A DNA stretch of 64,000 bases. It comes from Leifsonia xyli. GTDB taxonomy: Bacteria > Actinomycetota > Actinomycetes > Actinomycetales > Microbacteriaceae. The DNA lies in the NCBI GenBank assembly GCA_001647635.1, contig CP014761.1, forward strand, positions 3,348,001-3,412,000, written 5' to 3'. The notes under the pieces were generated by a model that saw only the letters and a list, made by a program, of their open reading frames with translations, searched no databases and was not told where the DNA came from. The position numbers and the translations under genes were made by a program. The first letter of the stretch is position 1. Each line of letters opens with the position of its first letter. Shown here piece after piece: positions 42,407 to 51,484 of the stretch.

Positions 42407-43294
42407 TCAGGCGGCTGCCGCCTCCGCCCCGAGCCACGCGTCGAGGAGGCGCGCCCGCAGCGCGTTCGACCGCTCGGCGAAGGCGCGCTGCCGCCGCACG
42501 TACTCGGCCTTGCCCTCGGACGTCTCGATCGCGACCGGCTCGGCGCCCCACGGCCGCATGTCGTAGGGCGACGCCTGCATGTCGAGCAGCCGGATGTCGC
42601 GGGCGAGCTCGAACGCATCCAGCAGCACCTCGCCGGGTACCAGCGGGCCGAGCTTCATCGCCCACTTGTAGACGTCCATGCCGGCGTGGAGGCAGCCCGG
42701 CTGCTCGAGTTCGGGTTGCGTCTCGCGGGTCGGCGCGTAGCGGTTGAGCGGCACGGCGTCCGGCGTGAAGAAGCGGAACGCGTCGATGTGGGTGCACCGC
42801 AGCTCGTGCGACTCGACCACCGCGTCGGTCGCGTCCTGCCCGAGGCGCAGCGGCACGGGATGCCGGTGCTCCTCCCGCCGGTACACCATCGCCCACTCGT
42901 GCAGGCCGAAGCAGCCGAACCGCCCGGGACGCGCGGCGGTCGACCGCAGGATGCGCTCGACCGTGCGCAGCATCGGCGCCTTCTCGCGCTCCATCCCGTC
43001 GCGGTCGACGGTCAGCGACCCCGGCGTGCTGCCGGGTGCGTACCAGCGCCAGGAGGCGCGCGGCTCACCGGCCGCGTCGGCGAGTTCGACGCCGGGTCCG
43101 GGATGCCAGCGGCGCAGCTGGGCGGGGGAGTACGAGTAGTAGGTGAAGAGGAAGTCCCACACCGGGTGCTTCTCGCCGCGCGCCGCCCGGGCGCGATGAT
43201 CCGCGGTCAGCGCGTCGACCCGCTCGGCGTGCACGCGCTCGCGTTCGCGCCAGCTGTCCGAGGGCAGCAGCACGGAGGCGGTGGCGGCGGTCAC
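42407..43294 (-). CDS. Conserved actinobacterial protein annotated '3-methyladenine DNA glycosylase'
   Basis: 295 residues beginning with a basic/acidic helix (R-E-R-E-R-V-H-A-E-R-V-D) and with H-P-V-W-D-F-L-F-T-Y-Y-S-Y-S-P-A-Q-L at about 43-60 and G-C-F-G-L-H-E-W-A-M-V-Y near 125-136. The name comes from an old annotation of a mycobacterial homologue; I see no helix-hairpin-helix glycosylase motif, so the function is open. It is coupled by a 4-base overlap to an HD-domain gene. Confidence 0.7.
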   Translation of the reverse strand: MTAATASVLLPSDSWRERERVHAERVDALTADHRARAARGEKHPVWDFLFTYYSYSPAQLRRWHPGPGVELADAAGEPRASWRWYAPGSTPGSLTVDRDGMEREKAPMLRTVERILRSTAARPGRFGCFGLHEWAMVYRREEHRHPVPLRLGQDATDAVVESHELRCTHIDAFRFFTPDAVPLNRYAPTRETQPELEQPGCLHAGMDVYKWAMKLGPLVPGEVLLDAFELARDIRLLDMQASPYDMRPWGAEPVAIETSEGKAEYVRRQRAFAERSNALRARLLDAWLGAEAAAA

Positions 43295-43899
43295 CCTTCG
43301 AGGATACGTTCCAGCGGGTTGTCGCGGAGCTTGCGCTGCACGCCGCCGTCCACCAGCCGCCGGGCCGAGGTGTCCGGCTTGCGCTCGGCCTGGTCGGCCA
43401 CGCAGGCGCCGAACTCGGCTGCGAGGTCGAGCCGCGGGTACTCCGCGAGCACCTCGCGCTGGAACTCGAGCGGAAGCACGTCAGCGCGGGCGCCGGAGAT
43501 GTCCAGCGCGGTGGCGATTTCGAGCAGGTGCCCCTCCACATCCATCGCCGGGTCGACCTCCGGCCAGTTGTGCCGCACGATCACCTCGTGCGCGCGGACG
43601 CAGCGCTCAGCGGGCCAGCCGGCGCCGGCGGTCAGCGCGATGGCGACGTGACCGGCGGCGTCCTCGTAGGCGAGGGTGGCGTTGTCGAACTCGGGCGTGA
43701 TGCCGAGGTCGTGCAGCAGCGCCGAGACGTAGAGGAGCTCGTGGTCGGGCGCGAAGCCGCCCAGCGCGGCGAAGCCCTCCGCCCACAGCCACGACCGCTG
43801 CACGTGGTTCAGCAGCGAGGGCGTGTGGTAGGTCGTCGCGATCTGCACGGCGGCGCGGGCGGCCGCCGTGTCCGGGCGCGGGAAGTCGGCGATGCGCAT
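43291..43899 (-). CDS. HD-domain hydrolase (cyanamide-hydratase-like)
   Basis: 202 residues. Metal ligands of the HD domain: H in L-L-N-H-V-Q-R-S-W (about 31-37), L-L-H-D-L-G at about 62-67 and H in R-A-H-E-V-I-V-R-H near 103-109. The family includes cyanamide hydratases and other small-molecule hydrolases, so the substrate is open. Ends in a 4-base overlap with the previous gene on the minus strand. Confidence 0.8.
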   Translation of the reverse strand: MRIADFPRPDTAAARAAVQIATTYHTPSLLNHVQRSWLWAEGFAALGGFAPDHELLYVSALLHDLGITPEFDNATLAYEDAAGHVAIALTAGAGWPAERCVRAHEVIVRHNWPEVDPAMDVEGHLLEIATALDISGARADVLPLEFQREVLAEYPRLDLAAEFGACVADQAERKPDTSARRLVDGGVQRKLRDNPLERILEG

Positions 43900-43941
43900 C
43901 CATCCATCCTGCCAAACGGACGCGGCGAGGCGAAATGCGGG

Positions 43942-44973
43942 TCAGCTCGCGGGGTGCAGCACCGCGATGCCCGTCGGCGGCGCCGTCTCGGCCGTCTCCA
44001 GCAGCCGCGCGGCCTCGTCGAAGCCGACCGTGCGGCCGAGGAGATCTTGCGGGCGGAGGCGGCCGGAGGCGACCAGGGCGAGCATCTCGGGGTAGTCGGC
44101 CGCGGCCATCCCGTGGCTGCCGAGCACGTCGAGCTCCCAGCCGATCACACGATCGAGCGGGAGGTCGGGCACCGCGGTCGCGAGCAGGCCGACCTGCACG
44201 TGGCGGCCCTGGCGTCGCAGCGAGCGGACGGAGGCGGTCGCGGTCTCGGCCGAGCCGACGGCGTCGATGCTCGCATGGGCTCCGCCGCCGGTCGCGTCCG
44301 CCACGGCGGCCGCGGCGTCCGGTCCGGCCAGGACGGTCTGCTCGGCGCCCAGCCGCGTCGCTAGCTCCAGAGCGGCAGGCGAGCGGTCGACGGCCACGAC
44401 GCGGGCTCCGAGGGCCTGCGCGATCGTGACGGCGCTCAAGCCCACGCCGCCGGCCCCGTACACGGCGAGCCACTGCCCGGGCTGGATGCGCGCCCGCGCG
44501 GTCACCGCCCGGAACGCCGTCGCGAAGCGGCAGCCGAGGGCCGCCGCGGCGTCGGCCTCCAAGCCGGTCGGCAGGCGGACGAGGTTGGTGTCGGCGGCGC
44601 GGACCGCGACGAGTTCCGCGTGCGAGCCCCAGTGCGTGAAGCCGGGCTGCGTCTGCTGCGGACACACCTGCGCCGCCCCGGCGCGGCACCACTCGCACGC
44701 GCCGCAGCCGTTCACGAACGGCGCGGTGACGCGGTCGCCGGGCCGCCAGCGGGTGACGCCCGCGCCGACCGCCTCCACCACCCCGGCGAACTCGTGACCG
44801 GGGACGTGCGGAAGCGCGACCGTGTCGTCGTGGCCGACCCACGCGTGCCAGTCGCTGCGGCACAAGCCCGACGCCTCGACGCGGATGACGGCGCCGCCCT
44901 CCGGGACCGCCGGATCGGGGAGGTCCGCGACCGTCACCGGTCCGCCGAAGCGCTCGTAGTACAGGGCCTTCAC
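43942..44973 (-). CDS. Zinc-dependent alcohol dehydrogenase
   Basis: 343 residues of the medium-chain dehydrogenase family. The catalytic zinc site is C in G-L-C-R-S-D and H-E in P-G-H-E-F; the structural zinc has four cysteines (N-G-C-G-A-C-E-W-C-R-A-G-A-A-Q-V-C, about 88-104). NAD-binding G-A-G-G-V-G is at about 173-178. Its start overlaps the stop of the upstream Nudix gene by 4 bases, so the two are coupled. The substrate is unknown. Confidence 0.9.
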   Translation of the reverse strand: MKALYYERFGGPVTVADLPDPAVPEGGAVIRVEASGLCRSDWHAWVGHDDTVALPHVPGHEFAGVVEAVGAGVTRWRPGDRVTAPFVNGCGACEWCRAGAAQVCPQQTQPGFTHWGSHAELVAVRAADTNLVRLPTGLEADAAAALGCRFATAFRAVTARARIQPGQWLAVYGAGGVGLSAVTIAQALGARVVAVDRSPAALELATRLGAEQTVLAGPDAAAAVADATGGGAHASIDAVGSAETATASVRSLRRQGRHVQVGLLATAVPDLPLDRVIGWELDVLGSHGMAAADYPEMLALVASGRLRPQDLLGRTVGFDEAARLLETAETAPPTGIAVLHPAS

Positions 44974-45374
44974 GTGTCCTCCTCGCTCAGCATCCTCACC
45001 ACCGGCAGATCAGCCTCCGCCCAATCCAGTCCGGCCAGCTCGGCGGCGCCGACCCACCGCAGCTCGTCGTGGTCGGTGCTCGTCTCCGGCGCGGCGCCGT
45101 CGAGCCGGCAGTCGTAGCAGGCGAGGTCGATCGCCCGGCCGTCCGCGCGCACCGTCACCGTGCGGTCGAGAAGCGCGCCGACCAGGATGCCGACGCCCAA
45201 CTCCTCACCGATCTCGCGCGCGAGTGCCGCCTCCGGTGACTCGCCGCTCTCGACCTTGCCGCCCGGGAACTCCCACCGCCCGCCGGCGTCCTTGCCCGGC
45301 GCGCGCCGGCAGGCGAGCACGCGCTCGCCGTCGTCGGATCGGATGACCGCGGCGACGACGAGAAGGGGCTGCAT
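44970..45374 (-). CDS. Nudix hydrolase, MutT-like
   Basis: 134 residues from the ATG at 45374 with ggaggg upstream; a longer frame lacks a site. The Nudix box G-G-K-V-E-S-G-E-S-P-E-A-A-L-A-R-E-I-G-E-E-L starts at about residue 38 and matches G-x5-E-x7-R-E-U-x-E-E. Similar proteins (8-oxo-dGTPases) share the size, and a sanitising role against oxidised nucleotides is likely. Coupled to the alcohol dehydrogenase downstream. Confidence 0.9.
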   Translation of the reverse strand: MQPLLVVAAVIRSDDGERVLACRRAPGKDAGGRWEFPGGKVESGESPEAALAREIGEELGVGILVGALLDRTVTVRADGRAIDLACYDCRLDGAAPETSTDHDELRWVGAAELAGLDWAEADLPVVRMLSEEDT

Positions 45375-45427
45375 CCCTCCATCCTGCCCTGCCGCCGGAG
45401 CCGGGTCCGCACCGATAGCATCCAGGT

Positions 45428-46120
45428 ATGTCGCAGAGCGCGCCCGCACGGCGCCCGATGGTGGTGGTGGGGTTCGTCGCGAGCCTGCTGGCCCAGCTGG
45501 CGATGATCGCGGTGGGGCTGTGGCTGGTCGTCTTCGCGGAGGACGACGTGGCCACCACGCTGCTCCTGCTCGGTCTGTGGTGCTCGATCGGCACGGTCTA
45601 CCTCATCGTGACGCTGATCGTGCTCGGCCGGCTCTCGAAGGTCACGGCTCCGCCCCGCGGCCGCCCCGCGCGGTGGGAGACGGGCCGTGGCGCGCGAGTG
45701 GTGTCGATGACGGCGACCATCCTCGCGAGCCTGATCGGGCTCGGCGCGGCCATCCAGGTGCTCGGTCCGCGCAACGACCCCGAGATCGGCTCGGTCACCG
45801 ACATCGTGGGTGTCTGGTCGATGCTGCTCGCGTGGGGCTTCCTGCACTGGGGGTTCTCGCAGATCTACTACCAGCGGTACTACAGCACGCCGACGCCGAT
45901 GCTGCGCTTCCCGCATCCCGCCGACGAGCCGCCGACCGACCCACGCTTCGTCGACTTCGTGTACTTCGCGTTCACCCTCGGCACCACGTTCGCGGCCTCC
46001 GACGTGGAGGTGCTGAGCACGCGACTGCGCTGGACCGTCGTCTGGCACTCGGTGCTCAGCTTCTTCTTCAACGGCCTCATCATCGTGCTCGCGCTGAACA
46101 CGATCACCGGGAGCAGGTAG
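45428..46120 (+). CDS. DUF1345 family membrane protein
   Basis: 230 residues with about five membrane helices. The C-terminal part shows the DUF1345 pattern: L-L-A-W-G-F-L-H-W-G-F-S-Q-I-Y-Y-Q-R-Y-Y, D-F-V-Y-F-A-F-T-L-G-T-T-F-A-A-S-D-V and H-S-V-L-S-F-F-F-N. The role is unknown. It is divergent from the Nudix gene and converges on a DUF1905 gene with a 6-base gap. Confidence 0.85.
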   Translation: MSQSAPARRPMVVVGFVASLLAQLAMIAVGLWLVVFAEDDVATTLLLLGLWCSIGTVYLIVTLIVLGRLSKVTAPPRGRPARWETGRGARVVSMTATILASLIGLGAAIQVLGPRNDPEIGSVTDIVGVWSMLLAWGFLHWGFSQIYYQRYYSTPTPMLRFPHPADEPPTDPRFVDFVYFAFTLGTTFAASDVEVLSTRLRWTVVWHSVLSFFFNGLIIVLALNTITGSR

Positions 46121-46126
46121 CCCCGG

Positions 46127-46426
46127 CTACAGCAGCGTCTCGACGCCGATCCGAACCCGGTCGCCGAGTTCGACGCCCTCGGCCTTGCGGACCGCGCTCT
46201 TGATCGGCACCACGTACGTGCCGTCGTCCTGCGGGAAGATGGACGTCGACCAGCGCGAGCCGCCCAGGGTCACGGACACCTTCACGGAGTCGAACCCGGC
46301 GGGTGGATGCGGCTGCAGCCGGATCTCCTCCGACACCTCGAGCGGCAGCCGGGCGAACACCCAGAGTTCCCGCCGCGACGCCCAGCGGAACAGCTCTGCC
46401 TCGAACTCGTAGCGGTAGCCGGCCAT
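46127..46426 (-). CDS. DUF1905 domain protein
   Basis: 99 residues from the ATG at 46426. The small beta-barrel DUF1905 domain is evident: F-E-A-E-L-F, then V-S-V-T-L-G-G-S-x-W-x-T-S-I-F-P and P-I-K-S-A-V-R-K-A-E-G-V. This domain is sometimes fused with YdeI/OmdA, as in the protein at 1271-1861, but the two are far apart here. Function unknown. Confidence 0.85.
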   Translation of the reverse strand: MAGYRYEFEAELFRWASRRELWVFARLPLEVSEEIRLQPHPPAGFDSVKVSVTLGGSRWSTSIFPQDDGTYVVPIKSAVRKAEGVELGDRVRIGVETLL

Positions 46427-46488
46427 ATCCGCCAAGCTACCGGAAGCGGCCGACATCGGCGCGGCCGGCGAGAGCGGAGGAACAGGAC

Positions 46489-46875
46489 ATGTCCCCACGA
46501 CCCGGATCGGTCACCTTCGTGGCCGTCCTCGCCTACATCAACGGCATCCTGAACATCATCGGCGGCATCCTCGTCCTGTTCACCCGCGATCGGATGGCGG
46601 CGGGCGACGGCGGCGCGCTGGCCGGGATCACGACGGCGGCCATCCTGTCGATCCTGCTCGGCATCATCGTCGTGATCGTGGCGCGCGGGCTGCTGCGGGG
46701 GAGCTCCGGTGCACGCGTCGTCGTCACCATCGTCATGATCATCGACATCCTCAACGGCGTGCTCATGCTGTTCACGTCGCAGCTGGTCAGCGGCGTCATC
46801 CAGATCCTGTGGTCGCTGCTCATCATCGTCCTGCTCTACACGCGACGCGCGAACGAGTTCTTCGCCGGCCGCTGA
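46489..46875 (+). CDS. Membrane protein of the DUF7144-like type
   Basis: 128 residues from the ATG at 46489 with ggagg and aggac upstream. Four hydrophobic helices (about 8-28, 44-65, 70-90 and 97-117), starting V-T-F-V-A-V-L-A-Y-I-N-G-I-L-N-I-I-G-G. The pattern resembles a widespread small actinobacterial four-helix family. Function unknown; divergent from the DUF1905 gene. Confidence 0.65.
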   Translation: MSPRPGSVTFVAVLAYINGILNIIGGILVLFTRDRMAAGDGGALAGITTAAILSILLGIIVVIVARGLLRGSSGARVVVTIVMIIDILNGVLMLFTSQLVSGVIQILWSLLIIVLLYTRRANEFFAGR

Positions 46876-46942
46876 TCCGTCGGCGGTTTCGGCCAGAATG
46901 GACGGGGGCGCGAGAGCTGCGCCTCACTTTCCGAGGAGTTCC

Positions 46943-47569
46943 ATGCGCTGGCCGAAGTGGTTCCGCCGTGGCGTCGAGAAGACGACGCGCACGCGTCCGT
47001 TCGACGAGGACGCCCTGCCCGAGCCGGTCGCGCCCACCCTCGAGCAGTCGGTGGAGGAGGGCATGCTCCTCGCGGAATACGCCACCCGCATGGCGGTGAA
47101 GAACTACATCGTCGTCGACACCATCCAGTACGGCAACTCGTACGATCCGGCGCTGCACGCGATGGAGGCGGCTGCGATGCTGCGCGAGCTCGCCTCCGAG
47201 CAGGGGGTCGCCGCGGGCCGCATCGAGGAGGAGCTGGAGGCGGCCGAGAAGCTGGGCGGCGACGCCGAGCATCCCCACGACTATCGCAAGGTGGATGTCG
47301 ACAACCTCCGGCTGCGGCGCGATGCGGCGATCGAGCTGGCCCGGCAGCTGCGGGCGAAGGCCGACTCCGACGACGAGCTCACCGCCCTGGTCGAGCGCGG
47401 CCGGAAGGACGCGTGGGATGAGGTGGGTCGCGCGATCGAAGCGGGCCTCGACGCGTTCTCCGGCGCCGAGGCGCTGAAGGCCGACTACGAGCGCGAGAAG
47501 CCCGCGCGCCTCAAGCTGCTCATCTGGCGCGATCTCGCCCGCCTCGAGGACGAGCGCACCGGCTACTGA
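46943..47569 (+). CDS. Conserved hypothetical protein with charged helices
   Basis: 208 residues from the ATG at 46943 with gagga upstream. It is soluble, with a conserved-looking core (M-A-V-K-N-Y-I-V-V-D-T-I-Q-Y-G-N-S-Y-D-P) and long E/A/R-rich helices. Homologues in Microbacteriaceae have sometimes been labelled 'asparagine synthase', but no such domain is visible here. Function unknown. Confidence 0.6.
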   Translation: MRWPKWFRRGVEKTTRTRPFDEDALPEPVAPTLEQSVEEGMLLAEYATRMAVKNYIVVDTIQYGNSYDPALHAMEAAAMLRELASEQGVAAGRIEEELEAAEKLGGDAEHPHDYRKVDVDNLRLRRDAAIELARQLRAKADSDDELTALVERGRKDAWDEVGRAIEAGLDAFSGAEALKADYEREKPARLKLLIWRDLARLEDERTGY

Positions 47570-47570
47570 G

Positions 47571-49025
47571 TCAGTGGCCGCGGAGGCTGAGCGGCGGCAC
47601 CAGGTCGCCCACCTCGGAGCGCACCCACACGTCGCCGGTCTCGCGCTTCTCGGCGTGCGTCGAGAAGCGGTAGAGGAACATCCTTGCCCGGACGGCGCGG
47701 GGCGCCTCCCCGCCGAACGGGTCGTGCCGCAGCAGCTTGAGCGTCGGCCGGTCGGCCTCCAGCAGCCGCAGCAGGAACACCTCGAACCAGGGGGAGTCGC
47801 GGGAGCCGAGGGCGAGGAACCACATCAGCCAGTCGAGGCGCAGGTGGTACGGGGCGAACTGCCGCGGGACGCGGTGCGGATCACCCGGCTTGCCCTTGAA
47901 CCCGTACTCGCGCCACACCGCACTAGGGTCATGGGGATCGTCGGCCGTGCCCTCCACGACCACCTCGTAGCGCTCCCGCGTCACGCTGCCGAAGGCCCCG
48001 TAGGCGTTGACCAGGTGCCAGCGGTTGAAGCTCGCGTTCATCAGCTGGCGGTGGGCGAACAGGTTGCGCAGCGGCGGCCAGCTCAGCACGACGAGGAACA
48101 CGGTCGCCGCGAGCGCGACCACCGCGTACCAGAGGGGCACCGTGTCAGCGCCGATGCCGCCGACGGTCGCGCCGCCGAGCAGCCACGACCACACGCCGTC
48201 GCTGATGCCGGCGAACGCCAGCACGATCGTGATCCAGTTCAGCCAGGCGAAGTTGCCGGTGAGCACGAGCCACAGCTGGGTGAGGATCATGATGGCCGCG
48301 GCGACGCTCGCGACGGGCTGCGGGGCGAACAGGAACCACGGCACGATCAGCTGCGCGAAGTGGTTGCCCAGCACCTCCACCCGATGCCACCACTTCGGCA
48401 GCAGGTGCGCCGTCCGGCTGAACGGGTTCGGCATCGGCTGCGTCTCATGGTGGTAGTAGAGCGCCGTCAGGTCGCGCCACACGCGGTCGCCGCGCATCTT
48501 GATCATCCCGGCGCCGAACTCCAGCCGGAACACCAGCCACCGGATGAAGAAGACGATCGTGATCGGCGGGGCCGTGTCCCAGGCGCCGAGGAACGCGACG
48601 ACGAATCCCGCCTCGCACAGCAGGCTCTCCCAGCCGAACCCGTAGAACGTCTGCCCGATGTTCACGATCGACAGGTAGAGGAACCAGACGATCAGGAAGA
48701 CCGGGACGAACACGTACGTCGGGGCGAGCTGCACGACCCCCGCGACGATCAGGGCCGCCAGCACCGCCCCCGTCCACGCGACCGCGCGCAGCAGCCGGTC
48801 GGAGTACCGCCAACGGAACAGGGTCGGCTGCTTCTGCCCGTACGGGTGCCGCAGGAACCTCCGCGCCGGCAGCAACCCGTGGTCGCCGAGCAGCGCCGTG
48901 AACTGATCGACCGCCGACACGAACGCGATGAGGTAGATCGCCGCGACACCCCGCTCCAGGATCTCGCGGGCGATCGTGTAGTCGTCGCCGGCCAGCCACC
49001 CGGTCAGCCACGTGGGGAACTCCAT
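47571..49025 (-). CDS. Lipase maturation factor (LMF1-like) family membrane protein
   Basis: 484 residues from the ATG at 49025 (two GTGs lie just upstream). Multiple membrane helices, with family features Y-G-F-G-W-E-S-L-L-C-E-A-G-F, R-W-L-V-F-R-L-E-F-G-A-G-M-I-K-M-R-G-D-x2-W and Y-H-H-E-T-Q-P-M-P-N-P near 130-200, and a soluble C-terminal domain. LMF1 in animals aids lipase folding; the bacterial role is unknown. It converges on the 208-residue gene with a one-base gap. Confidence 0.88.
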   Translation of the reverse strand: MEFPTWLTGWLAGDDYTIAREILERGVAAIYLIAFVSAVDQFTALLGDHGLLPARRFLRHPYGQKQPTLFRWRYSDRLLRAVAWTGAVLAALIVAGVVQLAPTYVFVPVFLIVWFLYLSIVNIGQTFYGFGWESLLCEAGFVVAFLGAWDTAPPITIVFFIRWLVFRLEFGAGMIKMRGDRVWRDLTALYYHHETQPMPNPFSRTAHLLPKWWHRVEVLGNHFAQLIVPWFLFAPQPVASVAAAIMILTQLWLVLTGNFAWLNWITIVLAFAGISDGVWSWLLGGATVGGIGADTVPLWYAVVALAATVFLVVLSWPPLRNLFAHRQLMNASFNRWHLVNAYGAFGSVTRERYEVVVEGTADDPHDPSAVWREYGFKGKPGDPHRVPRQFAPYHLRLDWLMWFLALGSRDSPWFEVFLLRLLEADRPTLKLLRHDPFGGEAPRAVRARMFLYRFSTHAEKRETGDVWVRSEVGDLVPPLSLRGH

Positions 49026-49090
49026 CCACACCACCTCGCCGTCGGATGGGGTTCACCGTACGCCGCGGGCCACGGCGGCGCGAGGGCGCG

Positions 49091-49633
49091 TCAGAGCACG
49101 ACGGACGCCGCGGGCTCCGCCGCGAACAGCTGCCCCGGGTACCGCAGCCCGGCGAAGTACCGGTTGGTGTGCGCGACGATCTGCCGCCCTTCGATCTCGA
49201 CGCCGTCCCACTCCGTGTCGGTCGTGGTGTGCGCGTCCGACACCAGCGTGACGTCGAAGCCGCGGACCGCCGCGCTCTGCGCCGTCGTCCGGATGCAGTA
49301 GTCGGTCTGCGCACCGGCGATGACCAGGCGGCCGACGTCCAGTCCCTCGAGCACCTCGTCGAGGTCGGTGTCGGCGAAGGAATCGCGGTAGTGCTTCAGG
49401 ATGCGCGGCTCGCCCCCGGCCGGAACGAGCTCGTCGGCGAGGTCGAACGCGGGAGTGCCCTCCTCCATCCCGTCAGCCTCGTGCTGCACCCAGATGACCG
49501 GGGTGCCGGCCGCGCGGGCGCGGTCGACGAGGGCAGCGGTGCGTTCCAGGACTCCGGGGACGTCCACGCAGCCGGGCAGCACGCCCTTCTGCAGGTCGAT
49601 CACGAGCAGGGCGGAGGGGACGCCCTCGCTCAC
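49091..49633 (-). CDS. Isochorismatase-family cysteine hydrolase
   Basis: 180 residues from the GTG at 49633, which overlaps the EEP nuclease stop by GTGA. Catalytic triad: D in V-I-D-L-Q-K-G (about 13), K in [10 protein letters not shown] (about 79) and C in [12 protein letters not shown] (about 112). Relatives hydrolyse amides of small compounds such as isochorismate or nicotinamide. Substrate unknown. Confidence 0.88.
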   Translation of the reverse strand: MSEGVPSALLVIDLQKGVLPGCVDVPGVLERTAALVDRARAAGTPVIWVQHEADGMEEGTPAFDLADELVPAGGEPRILKHYRDSFADTDLDEVLEGLDVGRLVIAGAQTDYCIRTTAQSAAVRGFDVTLVSDAHTTTDTEWDGVEIEGRQIVAHTNRYFAGLRYPGQLFAAEPAASVVL

Positions 49634-50306
49634 GCCGCGAGCTCCGCGTCGAGGCGGATGGCCCGGTGGTCGGACGCGCCGGCCGGGAGGACGTCCACGT
49701 GCTCGATCTCGAAGCCGGTCGAGGTGACGAAGTCGAAGTAGCCGGAGAAGAACTTGTAGCGCAGATAGGTCGGCTCCGTCGTCCGCTTCAGCGTGTAGCC
49801 GGAGGTGGTGAGGTGGCGCTCTAGGCCGCGGATGAACCACGGGTAGTTGAAGTCTCCGACCATGACCGCAGGCGTGTCGGGGAGAGGGAGCGCATCCCCG
49901 CGTGCGCCGCCGCGATCTGCTCCCGGCGCAGCGAGTTGAGCGCGGTGAGCGGTGCGGCGTGGAACGAGCCGACGAGGACGTCCTCTCCGCTGTCGCGGTC
50001 GCGCAGGTGCACCGCGAGCAGGCGCTCATTGGCGGGGGCCAGCACCCGGTCGTGCAGCGACTTCTTCACCGCGAACACCTGGGAGTGGAGGATCTCGTAG
50101 CGGTCGTCGCGGACGTACACCGCGAGTCCCAGCCGGTTGGCGCGCGTGGTGTCCGCGAGCGCCAGGTGGTGCAGGCGCGGCGGAAGCGCCTCGCTGTCGC
50201 ACTCCTGCAGGCAGAGCACATCGACGTCGTGGTCCTGTGCGATGTCCTGCAGCTCGCCGCTGGCGGCGTGCTTGCGGAGGTTGTAGCTCACGATCCTCAG
50301 GGTCAT
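49630..50306 (-). pseudogene. Endonuclease/exonuclease/phosphatase family gene with apparent frameshift
   Basis: The first part from 50306 (M-T-L-R-I-V-S-Y-N-L-R-K-H; L-C-L-Q-E-C-D) and the last part ending at 49630 ([16 protein letters not shown]) are the two halves of an EEP-fold hydrolase, with catalytic N, E, D-x-N and D-H. They lie in different frames that meet near 49880. One extra base in the C4 run (G4 on the plus strand, 49879-49882) makes [15 protein letters not shown], as expected, giving about 225 residues. The final stop overlaps the next gene's start. Likely intact in the organism; substrate unknown (DNA, or a phosphodiester). Confidence 0.75.
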
Positions 50307-50461
50307 GCACCTCTTCTCGAGACCTCGTCGGCGCGGGCGGCACGGATGCGTGCCCGCTTAGCCATTCTGTCCCACGCGCGCCGACGCTCAAGCGGCCCCG
50401 CGGTATCCCACTGCGAATTCACATCGCGGTCACCGGCGGTTGGGGCGGTACGGTGGGTGCC

Positions 50462-51481
50462 ATGGCAGGTGACGCGGTCGTCCTCACGGTTCCCGGGCCC
50501 CACGGCGATCGGGAAGTGCGCATCTCGAGTCCCGGCCGGGTGATCTTCTCCGAGGTCGGCATCACCAAGCTGGACCTCGCGAACTACCTCGTCGAGGTGG
50601 GCGACGCCTTCGTCCGCGCCAACGGCGACCGGCCGGTGTCGCTGCAGCGGTTCCCGGACGGGATCGACGGCGAGCAGTTCTTCTCGAAGAACCCGCCGCG
50701 CGGAACACCGGACTACGTCCGCTCGGTGCCGGTGGTCTATCCGAGCGCCCGGTCGCACCCGCAGCTCGTCATCGACGAGCCGGCCGCCGCGGTGTGGGCC
50801 GCGCAGATGAACACGGTCGTCTTCCACCCCTGGCCGTCGCGCGCCGAGGACTCCGACAACCCCGACCAGCTGCGCATCGACCTCGACCCGCAGCCCGGAA
50901 CCGGCTTCGCGGACGCGGTGCCCGCCGCGATCGAGCTGCGCGCGGTGCTGCAGGAGGCCGGCCTCACCGCCTTCATCAAGACCTCCGGCAACCGCGGACT
51001 CCACGTGTTCGCGCCGATCGTCCCTGAGCGGGAGTTCTTGGATGTGCGGCACGCGGTCATCGCCGCGGCGCGCGAGCTGGAGCGGCGGATGCCCGAGAAG
51101 GTGACCACTGCATGGTGGAAGGAGGAGCGCGGGGAGCGCATCTTCGTCGACTTCAACCAGGCGAACCGCGACCGCACGATGGCCGGCGCGTACAGCCCGC
51201 GGGCTCTGCCGCACGCCTCCGTGTCGGCCCCGATCACCTGGGACGAGCTGGAGCACGTCTCACCCGAGCAGTTCACCGTGCTGACGATGCCGGAGCGGCT
51301 GCGCACGGTCGGCGACCCGTGGGAGTCGTTCGGCGAGTCGCCCGGACGCGTCGACGAGCTCCTCGGTTGGTGGGAGCGCGACCTGTCGAACGGGCTCGGC
51401 GAGCTGCCCTTCCCGCCGGACTACCCGAAGATGCCGGGGGAGCCGCCGCGCGTGCAGCCCAGCCGGGCGAAGAAGGCGTAG
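50462..51481 (+). CDS. ligD: LigD-type primase/polymerase (non-homologous end joining)
   Basis: 339 residues from the ATG at 50462. The archaeo-eukaryotic primase fold of LigD polymerase domains is evident: V-I-F-S-E-V-G-I-T-K at about 27-36, L-R-I-D-L-D-P (catalytic D-x-D, about 140-146), S-G-N-R-G-L-H-V-F near 181-189 and F-V-D-F-N-Q-A-N at about 228-235. It fills and adds nucleotides at broken ends. Here it stands alone, without ligase or phosphoesterase domains, and converges on an ATP-dependent ligase gene; in many actinobacteria the functions are fused. No Ku gene is in the window. Confidence 0.88.
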   Translation: MAGDAVVLTVPGPHGDREVRISSPGRVIFSEVGITKLDLANYLVEVGDAFVRANGDRPVSLQRFPDGIDGEQFFSKNPPRGTPDYVRSVPVVYPSARSHPQLVIDEPAAAVWAAQMNTVVFHPWPSRAEDSDNPDQLRIDLDPQPGTGFADAVPAAIELRAVLQEAGLTAFIKTSGNRGLHVFAPIVPEREFLDVRHAVIAAARELERRMPEKVTTAWWKEERGERIFVDFNQANRDRTMAGAYSPRALPHASVSAPITWDELEHVSPEQFTVLTMPERLRTVGDPWESFGESPGRVDELLGWWERDLSNGLGELPFPPDYPKMPGEPPRVQPSRAKKA

Positions 51482-51484
51482 GGC

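Noticed and set aside
43942..43990. Signs of gene decay at gene ends such as 42407-43942
   Set aside because: The 4-base overlaps and short gaps are normal coupling; domains are complete.
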